Source: CAYNZP01 sp964401835 (GTDB taxonomy: Bacteria; Planctomycetota; Phycisphaerae; SM23-33). Taken from it: a stretch of 14,573 bases of DNA. Shown here one piece after another: positions 12,998-14,573 of the stretch (its first letter is position 1; every line of letters starts with the position of its first letter). Location: assembly GCA_964401835.1 (NCBI GenBank), contig CAYNZP010000022.1, positions 1 through 14,573 on the forward strand, given 5' to 3'. The notes beneath the pieces are model-generated. The model saw only the letters and a program-made list of their open reading frames with translations, ran no database searches and was not told the origin of the DNA. A program made the translations under genes and the position numbers.

Positions 12998-14067
12998 TTT
13001 TTGTTTACCTCCTTCACTTCAGCAGCTACTTTGGCGGCGACAGCGGCCAGCTTGCCCTCAGTGCGTTCGATGATCGCAAAGAGTTTGCTGTTGTGTTTCT
13101 GGAATTTTTCAGCCTGTTTCAAAAGTTCAGTAAGGCCATGAAAGTCATAATTGGCACCGCACTTTTGAGCCTGTCGGGTTAGTTCCTGGATTTTCTTCTC
13201 GTTGGCCGCAACTGATCTATCCAGACGCTCCAGGCGATTGTCGATGCCGATAAGCTGGTTGTATCTGGCAGCAAGTTCAGCGGAAGCCTTCTTCTTGGCA
13301 GATACCGGTAACTTCTCGAAAACCTGGCGTGTTTCTTCGAGCCTCGCCACATGGCCGTTGCGCAGTTGATGAGCCTTTGCCCGCAGGTTTGCCATTCTCT
13401 CGGTCAACCAACCTTCCGCCGGCAGGATTCGCTGAATCTGCGCGACGATCTCACCAGCCTCGGATGGCTGGGCAAAAGAAGCAGCAGACCTTTGTCGTAA
13501 TTTGCCAATACTTTTGCCTAGCTGCCTTGATATACGTTTATTCCGCCCTGTATCTCGTGTGTCGATGTTAACCGGCGAAGTGAGGCGCTGCGAAAATGCA
13601 GGCATGTGTCCGTGCGTATGCATCAAAAAAGCGAGTATGCCGACGATAAGAGCAACAGTAATCGCAGTCTGTAATATCTCAGCATCAATAAACCACCCAA
13701 TCCCAAGCAACTTCGATATCAAAAGGCTCGCGCCGAGTGCGATGCCAACGCCCGCCCATGATCCGCCGCTCTGACGAATCGCCTGGTACATCACTCCAGC
13801 CAGCACTATGATCGCAAAACCGACAGCAAACGGCCCCAGATTGCGAATGGATAGGTTGTTCTGCTGTTCCCACCAGACCAGCCCGACTGAAAGCGACAGT
13901 CCAATAACCGCTGACATAACAACAGCTGGCCGCTGGCGGTCAAATCGCTTGCCGAGAACGGCATACACCAACGCCGTGAAGAAAGCGAAAGCCAGGACAA
14001 AATCCGGCAGGAGCGTTTCGAATAGCTCGCTAAAGGCAAGGTCAGGAAAGGGATTTGCGGGTCTCAT
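12994..14067 (-). CDS. Five-TM membrane protein with cytoplasmic-type coiled coil
   Basis: A 357 aa protein of unknown family. The N-terminal half has about five hydrophobic helices (residues about 20-39, 47-66, 76-96, 104-125 and 129-149) joined by short loops. The C-terminal half (about 205-355) is charged, Ala/Glu/Lys/Arg-rich and reads as a long coiled coil (for example ERLDRSVAANEKKIQELTRQ). This layout of a membrane anchor plus coiled-coil arm is common in DNA-transfer and structural proteins of mobile elements, but no family motif confirms that. The ATG at 14067 has no ribosome binding site, and the predicted start of transcription from the TATA-like element falls within about three bases of it, which suggests a leaderless mRNA. 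Confidence 0.8.
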   Translation of the reverse strand: MRPANPFPDLAFSELFETLLPDFVLAFAFFTALVYAVLGKRFDRQRPAVVMSAVIGLSLSVGLVWWEQQNNLSIRNLGPFAVGFAIIVLAGVMYQAIRQSGGSWAGVGIALGASLLISKLLGIGWFIDAEILQTAITVALIVGILAFLMHTHGHMPAFSQRLTSPVNIDTRDTGRNKRISRQLGKSIGKLRQRSAASFAQPSEAGEIVAQIQRILPAEGWLTERMANLRAKAHQLRNGHVARLEETRQVFEKLPVSAKKKASAELAARYNQLIGIDNRLERLDRSVAANEKKIQELTRQAQKCGANYDFHGLTELLKQAEKFQKHNSKLFAIIERTEGKLAAVAAKVAAEVKEVNKK

Positions 14068-14086
14068 GAGAGGCTTGTTAGGAATA

Positions 14087-14105
14087 CATATATATAAAGG
14101 TTACT
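14087..14105 (-). promoter_or_regulatory. BRE/TATA-like promoter of the membrane-protein operon
   Basis: The minus strand reads AGTAACCTTTATATATATG. About 26 bases beyond the TATA centre transcription would start near 14068, directly at the ATG (14067). The word AGTWACCTTTATA is shared with the promoter of the DUF4143 gene (12398-12385). Confidence 0.5.
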
Positions 14106-14106
14106 A

Positions 14107-14139
14107 TTTGCCTGGCGAAACGGCTAGCCGCCAGGCAAA
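14107..14139. repeat. 11-bp inverted repeat between divergent promoters
   Basis: TTTGCCTGGCG (14107-14117) and CGCCAGGCAAA (14129-14139) are perfect inverted copies with an 11-base spacer; CGGCTAGCCG (14121-14130) within it is also a palindrome. The repeat fills the space between the two outward-facing TATA-like elements, so it is well placed as a shared operator. Confidence 0.65.
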
Positions 14140-14152
14140 ACATTTATAAACC
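14136..14152 (+). promoter_or_regulatory. BRE/TATA-like promoter of the zinc-ribbon operon
   Basis: CAAAACATTTATAAACC, closely like the TTTATAAACTCAGG element before the 202 aa gene (here TTTATAAACCCGGG). A start about 25 bases downstream of the TATA centre falls near 14172, just before the GAGGTG ribosome binding site. Confidence 0.5.
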
Positions 14153-14185
14153 CGGGCCTCTTACACGTCCCTTGAGGTGATATCA

Positions 14186-14473
14186 ATGCCAAGAGGAAGA
14201 CCACATAGCTGCCCCTACTGCAATTCTACTAAGACAATTTGTAAGGGCTGGAGAATCACAAAATATCAAGGCAAACGCAGGATCAAGCTCTGCAAATCAT
14301 GCGGTCGAAAGTTCACGCCCAAAAACCAGAAGCCCATCGAACGGACAGAAGGAAAAGACGCCGAGGCCAATGCGAGCTCTACCATCGAGCCAGAAAAAGG
14401 CAAAGCCATTGATGAGGAATCGCATGATCCCAAGCCACTCCTGAATAGCCTGGACGAAGAATGGACATCGTAA
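14186..14473 (+). CDS. Zinc-ribbon protein with N-terminal AT-hook-like motif
   Basis: A 95 aa protein. MPRGRP at the N-terminus contains the RGRP core of an AT-hook. A zinc ribbon follows, with Cys9-x2-Cys12 and Cys36-x2-Cys39 (SCPYC and LCKSCGRKFT), like the N-terminal ribbons of IS1/InsA-type and related transposon proteins and small archaeal ribbon proteins. The rest (from about 45) is a hydrophilic, acidic, probably disordered tail. The ATG at 14186 is preferred because GAGGTG (14174-14179) lies six bases upstream; an in-frame GTG at 14177 lies within that site. It probably binds DNA and may be a regulator of the divergent region or a transposon-related ribbon. The next frame overlaps its end by 13 bases. 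Confidence 0.75.
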   Translation: MPRGRPHSCPYCNSTKTICKGWRITKYQGKRRIKLCKSCGRKFTPKNQKPIERTEGKDAEANASSTIEPEKGKAIDEESHDPKPLLNSLDEEWTS

Positions 14474-14573
14474 GGCAGGCTTTTCGCCTAGTGGACGCGG
14501 TAATCGGCTTTGCCTTTCGGGCCAAACGGTTCTATTACGCCATCATGCTATTGGGCCATGTATGCCCAAAGTG
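14461..14573 (+). CDS. Start of an overlapping downstream gene (partial)
   Basis: An open frame from the ATG at 14461, inside the end of the zinc-ribbon gene, runs to the window edge. It reads MDIVRQAFRLVDAVIGFAFR, then AKRFYYAIMLLGHVCPK. The last two bases (TG) can begin a Cys codon, which would give a CPxC knuckle, so a second zinc-binding protein or a transposase is possible. The 13-base overlap and shared direction suggest coupling with the zinc-ribbon gene. No stop is visible, and 37 codons are too few to assign a family. Confidence 0.5.
   Translation, partial: MDIVRQAFRLVDAVIGFAFRAKRFYYAIMLLGHVCPK

Noticed and set aside
1..14573. CRISPR array, rRNA or tRNA genes
   Set aside because: No regularly spaced repeats of CRISPR length and no rRNA or full tRNA pattern were found by reading both strands.

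Overview
The window mixes two kinds of DNA. Bacterial traits are clear between about 3100 and 5920: a single-domain LuxR/GerE-type regulator, a secreted protease with a C-type lectin domain and a PEP-CTERM sorting tail, and factor-independent terminators (56-92 and 5885-5915). Together with the pRiA4b ORF-3-like gene these suggest a bacterium of the Planctomycetota or a similar PEP-CTERM-rich group; this is inference from gene content. Much of the rest looks like an archaeal-type mobile replicon: an Orc1/Cdc6-family initiator ATPase, clustered iterons resembling origin recognition boxes, a HerA/VirB4-like motor fused to a winged helix and a PD-(D/E)XK-like nuclease, and five BRE/TATA-like promoter elements at the spacing expected for archaeal promoters. 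Whether the contig is a bacterial chromosome with an integrated element, a cross-domain plasmid, an unusual archaeon or a misassembly cannot be decided from sequence alone.

Layout. 1-92: end of an unseen gene and a terminator. 240-1475 (+): three tightly packed genes (113 aa and 87 aa hypotheticals, then a pRiA4b ORF-3/IS1096 TnpR-like protein). 1505-2758 (-): Orc1/Cdc6-like initiator. 2750-3110: putative origin with three clear iterons, one weaker one and an AT-rich stretch. 3307-3701 (+): structured leader and LuxR-type regulator. 3919-5915 (+): lectin-subtilase-PEP-CTERM protein and terminator. 5926-7737: two copies of a leader motif, each before a Cys-rich mini-gene (the first broken, the second an intact 38 aa gene), flanking a minus-strand nucleotidyltransferase/winged-helix pair that resembles an AbiE-like toxin-antitoxin module. 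7752-8006 (-): doubtful small helical gene. 8154-10897 (+): two overlapping genes, a 202 aa partner and the HerA-like nuclease-ATPase. 10904-12346 (-): AAA_14/DUF4143 ATPase behind an operator-like inverted repeat. 12689-14067 (-): membrane coiled-coil protein and a 102 aa protein, translationally coupled. 14087-14151: divergent promoter with an 11-bp inverted repeat. 14186-14573 (+): AT-hook/zinc-ribbon protein overlapping a gene that runs off the window.

How the parts may work together. The initiator and iterons would replicate the element. The HerA-like motor, its partner and the membrane/coiled-coil operon are candidates for DNA translocation, transfer or defence. The nucleotidyltransferase pair and the DUF4143 ATPase are typical accessory or maintenance cargo. 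The shared TATA-like promoters link the initiator, the motor operon, the DUF4143 gene, the membrane operon and the zinc-ribbon operon as one regulatory set, distinct from the secreted-protein genes. The strongest lead is the Orc1/Cdc6-plus-iteron replicon next to bacterial PEP-CTERM genes.
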